64,000 nucleotides of DNA from Ruania alkalisoli. Lineage in GTDB: Bacteria > Actinomycetota > Actinomycetes > Actinomycetales > Beutenbergiaceae. Below are positions 1 through 8,379 of this stretch, piece by piece. Both the position numbers and the translations under genes were made by a program. The DNA lies in assembly GCF_014960965.1 (NCBI RefSeq), contig NZ_CP063169.1, positions 2,265,581 through 2,329,580 of the forward strand, written 5' to 3'. How positions within the stretch are numbered: the first letter of the stretch is position 1; each line of letters starts with the position of its first letter. The notes under the pieces were generated by a model. That model was not told the origin of the DNA, searched no databases, and was given only the letters and a program-made list of their open reading frames with translations.

Positions 1-346
1 ACGCCTTTAGATCCTCCGGGGTGAAGGGGGTCTCGACGTCGAAGTCGTAGTAGAAGCCGTCGGTGATGGGCGGGCCGATACCCAGGCGCGCGTCCTCATG
101 CACCTGCTGGACCGCTTGCGCGAGGACATGGGCGCAGGAGTGCCGCAGGATGTCCAGACCGTCGCTGGAGTCCAGACGGACGGCCTCGACGATCTGGCCG
201 TCGCTCACGTCGCGGTCCAGATCACGCAGCCGCCCGTCCACCCGGACGGCCACGACGTCGCGCTCCTGGCCGAACAGGTCCGTACCCGTCGTGCCCACCG
301 GGACAGTTCGCGGTGAGTCATCGACGTGGAGGGTGATCTCGGGCAC
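1..346 (-). CDS. thrS: Threonyl-tRNA synthetase, N-terminal part (cut by window edge)
   Basis: Charges tRNA-Thr with threonine in the cytoplasm. Only the first 115 residues lie in the window; the gene runs off the left edge. Residues 1-62 read as a TGS domain and are followed by the start of the second additional (editing) domain, with the HxxxH motif His69-Ser-Cys-Ala-His73 that is typical of bacterial ThrRS. The GTG at 346 is chosen because an AGGAG lies 5 nt upstream; another in-frame GTG 6 nt earlier overlaps that ribosome site. The tRNA cluster that ends at about 544 is on the same strand but is separated by a strong terminator, so thrS probably has its own promoter in 347-500. I saw no T-box-like leader there. 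Confidence 0.93.
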   Translation of the reverse strand, partial: MPEITLHVDDSPRTVPVGTTGTDLFGQERDVVAVRVDGRLRDLDRDVSDGQIVEAVRLDSSDGLDILRHSCAHVLAQAVQQVHEDARLGIGPPITDGFYYDFDVETPFTPEDLKA

Positions 347-500
347 GGGCACTCCTGGCTGTACGAATGCGGACGGGTGACAACGGTCAGCACCGATCGT
401 ATCGACTACCGGACGCGCAGAAGCACCCGCGCGGCCCCAGGCGCGTCACGAGCGTGAGCGAGGCACGCACGTACCGATCCGCCGGACAGGCACACGTGCA

Positions 501-534
501 CGAAGAGCCCCGGCTGTGTAGCCGGGGCTCTTCG
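501..534 (-). terminator. Terminator hairpin after the tRNA cluster
   Basis: Perfect 15-bp inverted repeat (501-515 and 520-534) with a 4-nt loop, 10 nt beyond the 3' end of tRNA-Val and in the right orientation to end the leftward Gly-Cys-Val tRNA transcript. No clear U-tract follows, as is usual in high-GC genomes. Confidence 0.8.
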
Positions 535-543
535 GTGGAGATC

Positions 544-618
544 TGGTGGGCGATACTGGGTTCGAACCAGTGACCTCTTCCGTGTCAGGGAAGCGCGCTA
601 CCGCTGCGCCAATCGCCC
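544..618 (-). tRNA. tRNA-Val (GAC)
   Basis: Cloverleaf on the minus strand: 7-bp acceptor, anticodon stem of five pairs around the loop CTGACAC giving anticodon GAC, and a TTCGAAC T-loop. The 3' CCA is encoded (positions 546-544), unlike in its two upstream partners. Last of three tRNAs in one leftward cluster. Confidence 0.95.
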
Positions 619-629
619 CTATGAATGCG

Positions 630-700
630 AGGTGGGTACGGGATTCGAACCCGTGTATACGGCTTTGCAGGCCGCTGCCTCGCCTCTCGGCCAACCCACC
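630..700 (-). tRNA. tRNA-Cys (GCA)
   Basis: 71-nt cloverleaf; the anticodon loop CTGCAAA gives GCA. The discriminator base is U, the known identity element of tRNA-Cys. CCA is not encoded, so it must be added by the CCA-adding enzyme. It lies 11 nt upstream of tRNA-Val. Confidence 0.95.
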
Positions 701-748
701 GGGTGACGACGTGAGACCCGTCGTCTCCTTCGTGGGCCGCCGTCTCCG

Positions 749-821
749 AGCGGATGACGGGACTCGAACCCGCGACCCTCACCTTGGCAAGGTGATGCTC
801 TACCAACTGAGCCACATCCGC
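749..821 (-). tRNA. tRNA-Gly (GCC)
   Basis: 73-nt cloverleaf with anticodon loop TTGCCAA (GCC). First gene of the leftward tRNA cluster; its promoter must lie in about 825-900, overlapping the region just upstream of pabB on the other strand. CCA is not encoded. Confidence 0.95.
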
Positions 822-921
822 ATGCTGCCTCCCGCATCTGGTGCGGTTTGGCGTGCGACAGAGACTTTAACCCACTCGGTCCGTGAGGTCCAAATCGGCC
901 CCGGTGAGTAGCGTGTGCCGG

Positions 922-2019
922 GTGCCACATGACCCCTATCACCCACCCCTGGCCCCATCCCCGGCTGCCGCTGCGGACCGCCCGGGGCGGGCATGGTTCC
1001 GAGGTGCGCACGCGAGGGGGGTCATCGACCAGGCTGACCTGCGAACCGACCCCGACGCGCTGAGCCGGGGCGGATGGTGGGCCGTGGTCGCCGAGTTCGA
1101 CGGCCCCATCCACGCCTGGCGCTTCCGCCACGTCGACACCAGCGACCGGGTGGTCCGTGATGCCGGACGGTGGCGGGGACCGGCACCGTCCGACTGGGCA
1201 TCCTCGCTCGATCAACTCGGCTATATCAGCGCGGTCCAGGATGTACGGGATGCGGTGCGCGAGGGTCTGGTCTATCAGGTGAACGTCTGCCGCGTGCTGT
1301 CGGCGGCGATGCCCCAGCGTGCGGACCCGGCAGCACTGGCCGTGCGGCTCGCCCGTGGCAACCCGGCGCCGTACGCCGCCATGATCGACGTGCCGCCGCT
1401 GGCCGCCGCCGGCGATCCCGGATGCTGGATCGTCAGCGCCTCACCGGAGTTGTCGATCGAGATCTCCGGTGGGCAGATCAGCTCCGGACCGATCAAGGGC
1501 ACGGCGGCCGAAGAATCCGGCCTGCTGGACAAGGACCGGGCCGAGAACGTCATGATCACCGATCTCGTCCGCAACGACCTGCAACGAGTCTGCGCGCCCG
1601 GAACGGTCGCCGTCACCGACCTGCTCCGCGTCGAACGCCACCCTGGCCTGGTGCACCTCGTCTCCCGCGTCCAGGGCCGGTTACGCGGCGACCCCGCGAC
1701 CGATCCTCGCGTGTGGACCGAGATCCTTGGCGCCACCCATCCCCCCGGAAGCGTGTCCGGCGCACCCAAGTCCACGGCCCTGCAGCTGATCGACTCCCTG
1801 GAGCCGGTCGCCCGGGGGCCGTATTGCGGCCAGATCGGCTGGATCGACGCCGACCGGGGGACGGCCCGCCTGGCCGTGGGCATCCGCACGTTCTGGTGGT
1901 CGCAGGAACGGTTGCGGTTCGGCACCGGTGCCGGCATCACGTGGGGTAGCGAGCCGGAGCGCGAGTGGGAGGAGACCGAGCTCAAGGCGTCCCGGCTGAT
2001 CGGACTGACGAGCACCTGA
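922..2019 (+). CDS. pabB: Aminodeoxychorismate synthase component I
   Basis: Converts chorismate (with ammonia from a PabA-type glutaminase) to 4-amino-4-deoxychorismate for folate. The C-terminal two thirds carry the chorismate-binding fold: the PIKGT motif near residue 195, whose Lys marks aminodeoxychorismate rather than anthranilate synthases, then TDLVRNDL, GSVSGAPK and a C-terminal GAGITWGSEPE signature. Start: TAGCGT at 909-914 ends 7 nt before the in-frame GTG at 922, fitting a leaderless transcript; an upstream GTG at 883 is possible but has no ribosome site. At 365 residues it lacks most of the long N-terminal subdomain of full-length PabB, a common form in Actinobacteria. A pabC-like gene lies 10.6 kb away on the other strand; no pabA is visible. 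Confidence 0.9.
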   Translation: MPHDPYHPPLAPSPAAAADRPGRAWFRGAHARGVIDQADLRTDPDALSRGGWWAVVAEFDGPIHAWRFRHVDTSDRVVRDAGRWRGPAPSDWASSLDQLGYISAVQDVRDAVREGLVYQVNVCRVLSAAMPQRADPAALAVRLARGNPAPYAAMIDVPPLAAAGDPGCWIVSASPELSIEISGGQISSGPIKGTAAEESGLLDKDRAENVMITDLVRNDLQRVCAPGTVAVTDLLRVERHPGLVHLVSRVQGRLRGDPATDPRVWTEILGATHPPGSVSGAPKSTALQLIDSLEPVARGPYCGQIGWIDADRGTARLAVGIRTFWWSQERLRFGTGAGITWGSEPEREWEETELKASRLIGLTST

Positions 2020-2094
2020 GGAGGCCGCCCTCGACAACCATCCCGGACCATCACCTCGACGTGAATGGGGTGCAGAGCACCGTTGCGGGCCTGC

Positions 2095-2100
2095 TAGGAT
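2095..2100 (+). promoter_or_regulatory. Candidate -10 element for tRNA-Val(CAC)
   Basis: TAGGAT about 35 nt before the mature 5' end of the tRNA. No convincing -35 is seen, so this is only a suggestion. Confidence 0.3.
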
Positions 2101-2134
2101 CGTCACTCGTCACGCCGACCACCGGCGGACGCCC

Positions 2135-2206
2135 GGGCGATTGGCTCAGTGGTAGAGCGCCTCGTTCACACCGAGGAGGTCACTGGTTCGAACCCAGTAT
2201 CGCCCA
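2135..2206 (+). tRNA. tRNA-Val (CAC)
   Basis: 72-nt cloverleaf; loop TTCACAC between CCTCG and CGAGG gives anticodon CAC. Acceptor and T-arm are nearly identical to the tRNA-Val(GAC) at 544-618, but CCA is not encoded. It stands alone on the plus strand. Confidence 0.95.
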
Positions 2207-2400
2207 CAGGATCCGGGATGCAGCTCGAGGCCATGCGTGGCCACGAGATGATCCGGAACCACACGGGCGGGGACCTGGTCAGCGCAGCGGCGTCAGACTG
2301 TGGTTTCCGCTCATGCGCTATCGAGCAGGAGACCGGCCAGCTGTGCCGTCCCCGGGGCGTACCAGCCCGGCTCCGTTCGGCATCGGTGCGCAACGCAGTG

Positions 2401-2426
2401 CGTAGGAAGACTCTCACCGTCCTACG
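2401..2426 (+). promoter_or_regulatory. Hairpin in the leader of the SNF2-type gene
   Basis: Perfect 7-bp inverted repeat (CGTAGGA, 2401-2407; TCCTACG, 2420-2426) ending 14 nt before the AGGAGG ribosome site of the next gene. It could be a transcribed leader hairpin or an operator. The rest of the 246-bp gap 2207-2452 shows nothing else I can name. Confidence 0.4.
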
Positions 2427-2452
2427 AAGTCGTGCCTGCTCAGGAGGACCAC

Positions 2453-4591
2453 GTGCCGTCAGCCGGCTCCCGGACGTCCAACCGCTCTGGACGCCGGACT
2501 CCGCGCGCCCAGGACCCCGCACCGATCCTGCCCATTCTCGCCCGTCGCGTGCGAGAGGTGGAGGCCAAGTCGGTCAAGGGGAAGGTGGGGCCCACCAATC
2601 GGATCAAGTTCCAGGTGATCGCCCTGCTCGTGCGGGAAGAACGCGCGCGCATCAAGGGCGACGCTTCGATCACGAACGGTGCCCGGGCAGAGGTGCTGAA
2701 ACGTCTCGACGGCGTTGCGACGATTCTGGCGCGGACCGCGGCGCAGGACACCTCGCTGCTCAGCCTGCTCGATCCACAGGGCGCCCCGTCGGCCGCCGCG
2801 CAGCGGATGCGCAACGAGTGGCTCCTGGAGTCCGGGGCAGAGCTCTCCGAGGAAGAGCTCGTCATCAAGGAACCCCAGCAGCGCAAGACAACCGTCGTTC
2901 CCGCCGAGCTGGCCGACCGCCAGGTGGTGCCTACGCAGGTCCGCGCCCGGGTGCGGGCGAATCCGTTCCTCGAACCTGATCTCAGCACGCGCATTCCCGC
3001 GGCCGAGAACGGGTACCTCTCCGGCTGGGACCTCATGGACCCGCTCTACCGCGCCTTCGAGCAGGGTGCTGGTGGCGGTGCAGCCACCATGAACCTCCCT
3101 GCCGCCCCCCGGCGTGACATCTTCTCCCCCGCTGGACTGCAGCTGATGCCCCACCAGGCTCAGCTGCTGGAAGCCGTCCGGCGTGGGCACCGCACCTTCC
3201 TGCTCGCCGATGAACCGGGGCTGGGAAAGACAGCGCAGTCGGTGCTGGCCGCATCCGTCGCGCAGGCGTATCCGATGCTGGCAGTCGTCCCGAACGTGGT
3301 GAAGATCAACTGGGCTCGTGAGGTGCAGCGCTGGACGCCACAACGCCGAGTCACAGTCATTCACGGTGACGGACGCGATGTCGATGCCTTCGCGGACGTG
3401 TTCGTCGTGAACTACGCCGTGCTCGACCGGCACCTGGCGTGGCTGTCCACGCTCGGGTTCGGCTCGATGGTCGTCGACGAAGCTCACTTCATCAAGAACC
3501 TCACCTCGCAGCGGTCCCAGCATGTGCTTGCCCTGTCGCGCCAGATCCGTGAGCGCACGCCGGGCAACGAGCCCTTGCTGATGGCGTTGACCGGGACGCC
3601 CCTGATCAACGATGTCGAGGACTTCAACGCGATCTGGCAGTTCCTCGGCTGGACGGACGGGCGCCACCCTTCCCCGGGCCTGCGACGCCGGCTTGAGCAG
3701 AGCGGGCTGACCCCAGCGGACCGGGGCTTCTATCCGGAGGCTCGCTCCGCCGTCATCGATCTGGGGATCGTGCGACGCACCAAGCACGACGTGGCCAAGG
3801 ACCTGCCTGCCAAGCGTGTGGCCGACCTGCCGGTCGAACTCGACAACGAGGTGGGCCGCTCGATCCGTGCCGCTGAGCGCGAACTCGCACAGCGACTCCT
3901 CACCCGCTACCGGCGGATGCTGGAAAGTCGCGAGGGCGGATACGACGCCAGTGCCGGACCCGACCTCGAACTCATGCGCCGGGTGGCCCGAGCAGAGCTG
4001 GAGTCCAGTTCACCCAAGGCGGACGGCGAGAACGTCTTCACCATGGTGCGCCGCATCGGGCAGGCCAAGGCGGCGGTTGCGGCCGACTACACCGCACAGC
4101 TCGTCCACTCTGTCGGCAAGGTGGTGTTCTTCGCCAAGCACATCGACGTCATGGACGCAGCCGAGCAGGTTCTCGCCGATGCCGGGTTGCGGACGGTCTC
4201 CATCCGTGGCGACCAGTCGAGCAAGGTCCGTCAGTCCGCGATCGATTCCTTCCAGAAGGATCCCGAGGTCTCCGTTGCCGTGTGCTCCCTGTTGGCTGCG
4301 GGTGTCGGGCTGAACCTGCACGCTGCCTCCAATGTGGTGCTCGCCGAGCTCTCCTGGACCGCGGCCGAGCAGGAGCAGGCGATCGACCGCGTGCACCGTA
4401 TCGGCCAGGAGGAGTCGGTGACGGCCTGGCGGATCCTGGCCGCGCACACCATCGACACCAAGATCGCCGAGTTGATCGACTCCAAGCAGTCGCTGGCGGC
4501 GCGGGCGCTCGATGGCACCGACACCGAGATCACCTCCAGCGAGACGGTGCAGGTGGACGCACTCGTGCACCTGATGCTCACCGCTCTGTAA
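2453..4591 (+). CDS. SNF2/DEAD-box family ATP-dependent helicase-like protein
   Basis: A 712-residue superfamily 2 protein of the SNF2 class, probably a DNA translocase. Visible motifs: GLGKT (motif I) near residue 257, DEAH (motif II) near 341, LTGTPLIND (motif III) near 379, and in the C-terminal lobe AAGVGLNL and DRVHRIGQ (motif VI) near 647. The first ~240 residues match no domain I know and have a basic start. The GTG at 2453 is chosen because AGGAGG lies 5 nt upstream; earlier in-frame starts have none. No methylase, nuclease or PLD domain and no defence neighbours are present, so a restriction or DISARM-like role is not supported; DNA repair or chromosome maintenance is a guess. Confidence 0.85.
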   Translation: MPSAGSRTSNRSGRRTPRAQDPAPILPILARRVREVEAKSVKGKVGPTNRIKFQVIALLVREERARIKGDASITNGARAEVLKRLDGVATILARTAAQDTSLLSLLDPQGAPSAAAQRMRNEWLLESGAELSEEELVIKEPQQRKTTVVPAELADRQVVPTQVRARVRANPFLEPDLSTRIPAAENGYLSGWDLMDPLYRAFEQGAGGGAATMNLPAAPRRDIFSPAGLQLMPHQAQLLEAVRRGHRTFLLADEPGLGKTAQSVLAASVAQAYPMLAVVPNVVKINWAREVQRWTPQRRVTVIHGDGRDVDAFADVFVVNYAVLDRHLAWLSTLGFGSMVVDEAHFIKNLTSQRSQHVLALSRQIRERTPGNEPLLMALTGTPLINDVEDFNAIWQFLGWTDGRHPSPGLRRRLEQSGLTPADRGFYPEARSAVIDLGIVRRTKHDVAKDLPAKRVADLPVELDNEVGRSIRAAERELAQRLLTRYRRMLESREGGYDASAGPDLELMRRVARAELESSSPKADGENVFTMVRRIGQAKAAVAADYTAQLVHSVGKVVFFAKHIDVMDAAEQVLADAGLRTVSIRGDQSSKVRQSAIDSFQKDPEVSVAVCSLLAAGVGLNLHAASNVVLAELSWTAAEQEQAIDRVHRIGQEESVTAWRILAAHTIDTKIAELIDSKQSLAARALDGTDTEITSSETVQVDALVHLMLTAL

Positions 4592-4637
4592 CATCTCACG
4601 GCCCTCTGATTGGGCCGGGCTGCGTACGGTGGCCACC

Positions 4638-6179
4638 ATGACCACCGACCGCCCCCGATCCCGACGACACCTGGCCACCGCGGGTGTGCTCTCCGGTGCC
4701 GTGTTCTTCGCCTCCGGATGGCTGACGGCCGTCCTGCTCGACCCACCAGCAGCACCGCACGCCGCGCTCGGCGCCACCGTCGTGGACCTCACTCCCCCGT
4801 GGTTGAAGGACTTCGCCGTCGAGGCGTTCGGTACGGGCGACAAGGCCGCGTTGTTCGTGGTGATGGGGCTGGTCTCGATCGTGCTCGCCGGGTTCGCCGG
4901 GATACTGGCCGGCCGTAGCAGACGCGCTGCCGTGGTGGCAGTCCTTGCGCTTGCGACGGTATGCGCCCTCGCCGCCGGCACACGGCCCGACACCTCCGCG
5001 ATGTCGTTCGTTCCAGCCCTGGTGGCCGCGGCGAGCGGGGTGGCGACGCTGCTGCTGCTCGTCCACGTCGCCCGATCGTCACAGCTGGACGAGCATGGCC
5101 CGGGACGGCGCCGGTTCCTCTCAGCCGCAGCGGGCGCCGGTGCTCTCGCGGTGGCGCTGGCGGCGGCCGGCTCCGTGCTCGCCCGCGCCCGGAGCTCGGT
5201 GATGGGAGCGCGCGAGACCATCGTCCTGCCCGAGCCTGCGCACACCCCGGACGAGGCCACAGCTGCCCGGATCGACGCGAGCCAAGTCGAGCTGTCCGGC
5301 ATGCCCGACTACGTCACCGCGAATGAGGACTTCTATCGCATCGACACCGCGTTGCGGGTGCCGCAGCTCGATCCGGCCCAATGGGAGCTGCGGGTGCACG
5401 GCATGGTCGATGAGGAGGTGCGGATCGACTATGCCGAGCTGCTCGACTCCGGTCTCACCGAGGCGATGGTGACGTTGACGTGCGTGTCCAACCGGATCGG
5501 CGGCACTCTCGTGGGCAACGCCAGTTGGCTCGGACTGCCGGTACGGAGCCTGCTCTCCCGCGCCGGTGTACGCGCGGGGGCAGACATGGTCCTGTCGACC
5601 AGCGCGGACGGCTGGAAGGCAGGGACTCCCCTGGAGGCGCTCACCGACGAGCGCAACGCGCTGCTCGCCGTCGGGATGAACGGGCAGCCGCTTCCTCTCG
5701 AACATGGGTTCCCCGTACGCATGGTCGTCCCAGGGCTCTACGGCTATGTCTCCGCCACCAAGTGGGTCACAGACCTGAAGGTCACGACCTTCGCCGACGA
5801 CGAGGGTTACTGGACACCCCGCGGCTGGTCCGCACGCGGTCCCGTCCGGACCGCCTCCAGGATCGACGTCCCTCGCTCCGGCGCCACGGTCCCACCCGGT
5901 GAGGTCCGCCTGGGAGGCACGGCCTGGGCGCAGCAGCGCGGCATCACCCGGGTGCAGGTCCAAATCGACGACGACGACTGGCGTGACGCCGAGCTGGTCT
6001 CCACCGTGAGCATCGACACCTGGCGGCAGTGGGCGTTCACCTGGCCCGACGCCACACCGGGCAGGCATGAGATCCGGTGCCGGGCGTGGGACGACAACGA
6101 GGTGCAGACCGCCGAGGTCATGCCACCGGCTCCGAGCGGCGCCACCGGCCATCACGTGATCTCCCTCGTCGTCGAGTAG
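4638..6179 (+). CDS. Membrane-anchored molybdopterin-dependent oxidoreductase (sulfite oxidase/YedY-like)
   Basis: A 513-residue protein with an N-terminal membrane part (hydrophobic segments at roughly residues 14-33, 65-88, 93-110, 115-140 and 155-180) followed by an outside-facing molybdopterin-binding domain. The VTLTCVSN stretch near residue 280 holds the Cys expected to bind molybdenum, and the C-terminal ~110 residues resemble the Ig-like Mo-co dimerisation domain of sulfite oxidases. Physiological substrate unknown; family members reduce S- or N-oxides or oxidise sulfite. Start: TACGGT at 4625-4630 lies 7 nt before the ATG at 4638 (leaderless pattern); an in-frame GTG at 4629 falls inside that hexamer. 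Monocistronic by position, with a hairpin after it. Confidence 0.87.
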   Translation: MTTDRPRSRRHLATAGVLSGAVFFASGWLTAVLLDPPAAPHAALGATVVDLTPPWLKDFAVEAFGTGDKAALFVVMGLVSIVLAGFAGILAGRSRRAAVVAVLALATVCALAAGTRPDTSAMSFVPALVAAASGVATLLLLVHVARSSQLDEHGPGRRRFLSAAAGAGALAVALAAAGSVLARARSSVMGARETIVLPEPAHTPDEATAARIDASQVELSGMPDYVTANEDFYRIDTALRVPQLDPAQWELRVHGMVDEEVRIDYAELLDSGLTEAMVTLTCVSNRIGGTLVGNASWLGLPVRSLLSRAGVRAGADMVLSTSADGWKAGTPLEALTDERNALLAVGMNGQPLPLEHGFPVRMVVPGLYGYVSATKWVTDLKVTTFADDEGYWTPRGWSARGPVRTASRIDVPRSGATVPPGEVRLGGTAWAQQRGITRVQVQIDDDDWRDAELVSTVSIDTWRQWAFTWPDATPGRHEIRCRAWDDNEVQTAEVMPPAPSGATGHHVISLVVE

Positions 6180-6184
6180 CTCCT

Positions 6185-6209
6185 GAGCGCCAGAGACCTC
6201 GAGGCGCTC
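6185..6209 (+). terminator. Possible terminator after the oxidoreductase gene
   Basis: GAGCGCC (6185-6191) and GGCGCTC (6203-6209) form a 7-bp stem with an 11-nt loop, a few nt after the stop codon and before the glgX promoter hexamer. Confidence 0.5.
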
Positions 6210-6243
6210 CCCTCGCGCACCACGGCTCTGGCAGGCTGTGACC

Positions 6244-8379
6244 ATGCAGACCTGGCCCGGACACTCCTACCCGCTGGGTGCCACCTTCAACGGCACCGGC
6301 ACCAACTTCGCCCTGTACTCCTCGATCGCGGACCGGGTCGAGCTCTGCCTCATCGACGACGACGGTGCCGAAGAACGCATCGAGGTCACCGAGGTCGATG
6401 CGTTCGTGTGGCACGCCTACGTGCCCGGGATACGACCCGGACAACGCTATGGCTACCGTCTCCACGGCCCCCACGACCCGTCCTCCGGGCACCGGTGCAA
6501 CCCGGCCAAACTCCTGCTCGACCCATACGCCAAAGCGATCGATGGCCAGATCGACGGCCATGAGGCGTTGTACTCGTATTACTTCGATGACCCGAGCGGC
6601 CCTGTCAACACGATGGACTCGGCGGGGCACACCATGACCTCCGTGGTGACCAACCCGTTCTTCGACTGGGGGCACGACCACCCGCCGGAGACCGAGTATC
6701 ACGAGAGCGTCATCTACGAGGCGCATGTACGCGGCATGACCATGCAGCACCCGGAGGTCCCGGAGGACATTCGGGGCACCTATGCCGGGATGGCGCACCC
6801 GGCCGTCGTCGGCCACCTCGTCGAGCTGGGCGTGACCGCCCTTGAGCTGATGCCGGTGCACCAGTTCATCCAGGACCCCCACCTCATGGAGAAGGGCCTG
6901 ACCAACTACTGGGGCTACAACACGATCGGCTTCTTCGCCCCGCACAACGGGTACTCCGCATGGGGTTCACGCGGGGAGCAGGTGCTGGAGTTCAAGAGTC
7001 TGGTCAAGGCGATGCACGCGGCGGGCATCGAGGTGATCCTGGACGTGGTGTACAACCACACCGCCGAAGGCAACCACCTCGGCCCGACCCTGTCCCTGCG
7101 GGGTCTGGACAATGCCTCCTACTACCGCCTCGTCGACGAGGACAAGGCGCACTATTTCGACACCACCGGTACCGGGAACTCGCTGTTGATGCGTTCCCCG
7201 CACGTGCTGCAGCTCATCATGGACTCGCTGCGCTACTGGATCACCGAGATGCACGTGGATGGCTTCCGATTCGACCTCGCGGCCACACTGGCCCGACAGT
7301 TCCATGAGGTCGACCGGCTCTCATCCTTCTTCGACATCATCCAGCAGGATCCGGTGATCTCGCAGGTCAAACTCATTGCCGAACCGTGGGACCTGGGATC
7401 AGGTGGATATCAGGTGGGCGGGTTCCCCCCACTGTGGACCGAGTGGAACGGTCAATACCGGGACACCGTCCGCGACTTCTGGCGTGGTGAGCCGTCCACC
7501 CTCGGCGAGTTCGCGAGCCGGTTGACGGGATCCTCGGATCTGTACGAGCACACCGGCCGTACCCCGATCGCCTCCATCAACTTCGTCACGGCGCACGACG
7601 GCTTCACTCTCCGTGACCTGGTCTCCTACAACGACAAGCACAACGAGGCCAACGGCGAGGACGGGCGGGACGGTGAGAGCCACAACCGGTCCTGGAACTG
7701 CGGGGTCGAGGGGCCCACGGACGATCCGGCGATCGAACGTCTGCGCTCGCGGCAGCAGCGCAACTTCCTCACCACGCTGCTGCTCTCCCAGGGGGTGCCG
7801 ATGATCTCCCACGGAGACGAGCTCAGCCGGTCCCAGGAGGGCAACAACAACACCTACGCTCAGGACAACCCCCTCAGCTGGGTGGACTGGAATCTGGACG
7901 CGCAGGCCCAGTCCCTCCTGGAGTTCACCCGCACGGTGATCGCCTTCCGGCGAGATCATCCGGTCCTGCGCCGTCGCCGGTTCTTCAACGGCTCCACCTC
8001 CGCGCCCGGCGGCCTGCCCGAGCTGCCCGACATCGCCTGGTTCGAGCCCAGCGGTGCGCTCATGGACGCCGAGTCCTGGAACACCGCCTACGCCCGGTCA
8101 CTGGCCATCTTCCTGAACGGGCAGGCGATCGAGGAACCGGACTCCCGGGGCCGTCCCATCGAGGACGACTCGTTGATGGTGCTGATCAACGCCAGCGCCG
8201 ACGATCTCGACTTCACCTTGCCCGATGCCTCCTACGGCGAGCCGTGGAGCCCCGTGCTCACCACCGACACCGACCAGGACCTGGACGCCGAGCTGCCTGC
8301 GGAGGCGACTGTGACCGTGACTGGTCGCAGCATCGTGGTCTTCGCTCGCCCGGCGCCGGAAGAGCCGGAGAGCACATGA
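6244..8379 (+). CDS. glgX: Glycogen debranching enzyme GlgX/TreX (isoamylase type)
   Basis: Hydrolyses alpha-1,6 branches of glycogen or maltodextrin, freeing linear chains for the next two enzymes. The 711 residues have an N-terminal CBM48-like domain (about 1-110) and a GH13 barrel: DGFRFD near 338 (nucleophile Asp), IAEPWD near 377 (acid/base Glu), TAHDGFT near 449 (transition-state Asp). Start: CAGGCT at 6232-6237 ends 6 nt before this ATG, the leaderless layout with one mismatch; an in-frame GTG at 6238 directly follows the hexamer. The stop overlaps the treY start as ATGA, so glgX-treY-treZ are translationally coupled. In this setting the protein is best read as the TreX of the TreXYZ route. 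Confidence 0.93.
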   Translation: MQTWPGHSYPLGATFNGTGTNFALYSSIADRVELCLIDDDGAEERIEVTEVDAFVWHAYVPGIRPGQRYGYRLHGPHDPSSGHRCNPAKLLLDPYAKAIDGQIDGHEALYSYYFDDPSGPVNTMDSAGHTMTSVVTNPFFDWGHDHPPETEYHESVIYEAHVRGMTMQHPEVPEDIRGTYAGMAHPAVVGHLVELGVTALELMPVHQFIQDPHLMEKGLTNYWGYNTIGFFAPHNGYSAWGSRGEQVLEFKSLVKAMHAAGIEVILDVVYNHTAEGNHLGPTLSLRGLDNASYYRLVDEDKAHYFDTTGTGNSLLMRSPHVLQLIMDSLRYWITEMHVDGFRFDLAATLARQFHEVDRLSSFFDIIQQDPVISQVKLIAEPWDLGSGGYQVGGFPPLWTEWNGQYRDTVRDFWRGEPSTLGEFASRLTGSSDLYEHTGRTPIASINFVTAHDGFTLRDLVSYNDKHNEANGEDGRDGESHNRSWNCGVEGPTDDPAIERLRSRQQRNFLTTLLLSQGVPMISHGDELSRSQEGNNNTYAQDNPLSWVDWNLDAQAQSLLEFTRTVIAFRRDHPVLRRRRFFNGSTSAPGGLPELPDIAWFEPSGALMDAESWNTAYARSLAIFLNGQAIEEPDSRGRPIEDDSLMVLINASADDLDFTLPDASYGEPWSPVLTTDTDQDLDAELPAEATVTVTGRSIVVFARPAPEEPEST

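Noticed and set aside
347-500. T-box or other tRNA-sensing leader before thrS
   Set aside because: No T-box sequence, specifier loop or antiterminator could be found, and the gap is short.
2149-2979. Long plus-strand frame starting in tRNA-Val(CAC)
   Set aside because: Begins inside a tRNA and lies out of frame over the SNF2-type gene; Arg/Gly/Pro-rich composition is that of a shadow frame.
2135-4591. tRNA-Val(CAC) as an integration site with the SNF2-type gene as mobile cargo
   Set aside because: No integrase, no repeat of the tRNA 3' end downstream, and base composition like the neighbours.
5100-5190. Internal twin-arginine signal (RRRFLSAAAGAGAL) in the oxidoreductase
   Set aside because: It follows four membrane segments, so it is not an N-terminal Tat signal; it may still resemble an ancestral one before the catalytic domain.
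8244-8375. Upstream extension of the treY frame into glgX
   Set aside because: The extension is Arg-rich shadow sequence; the ATGA overlap and conserved TYRLQL start place treY at 8376.
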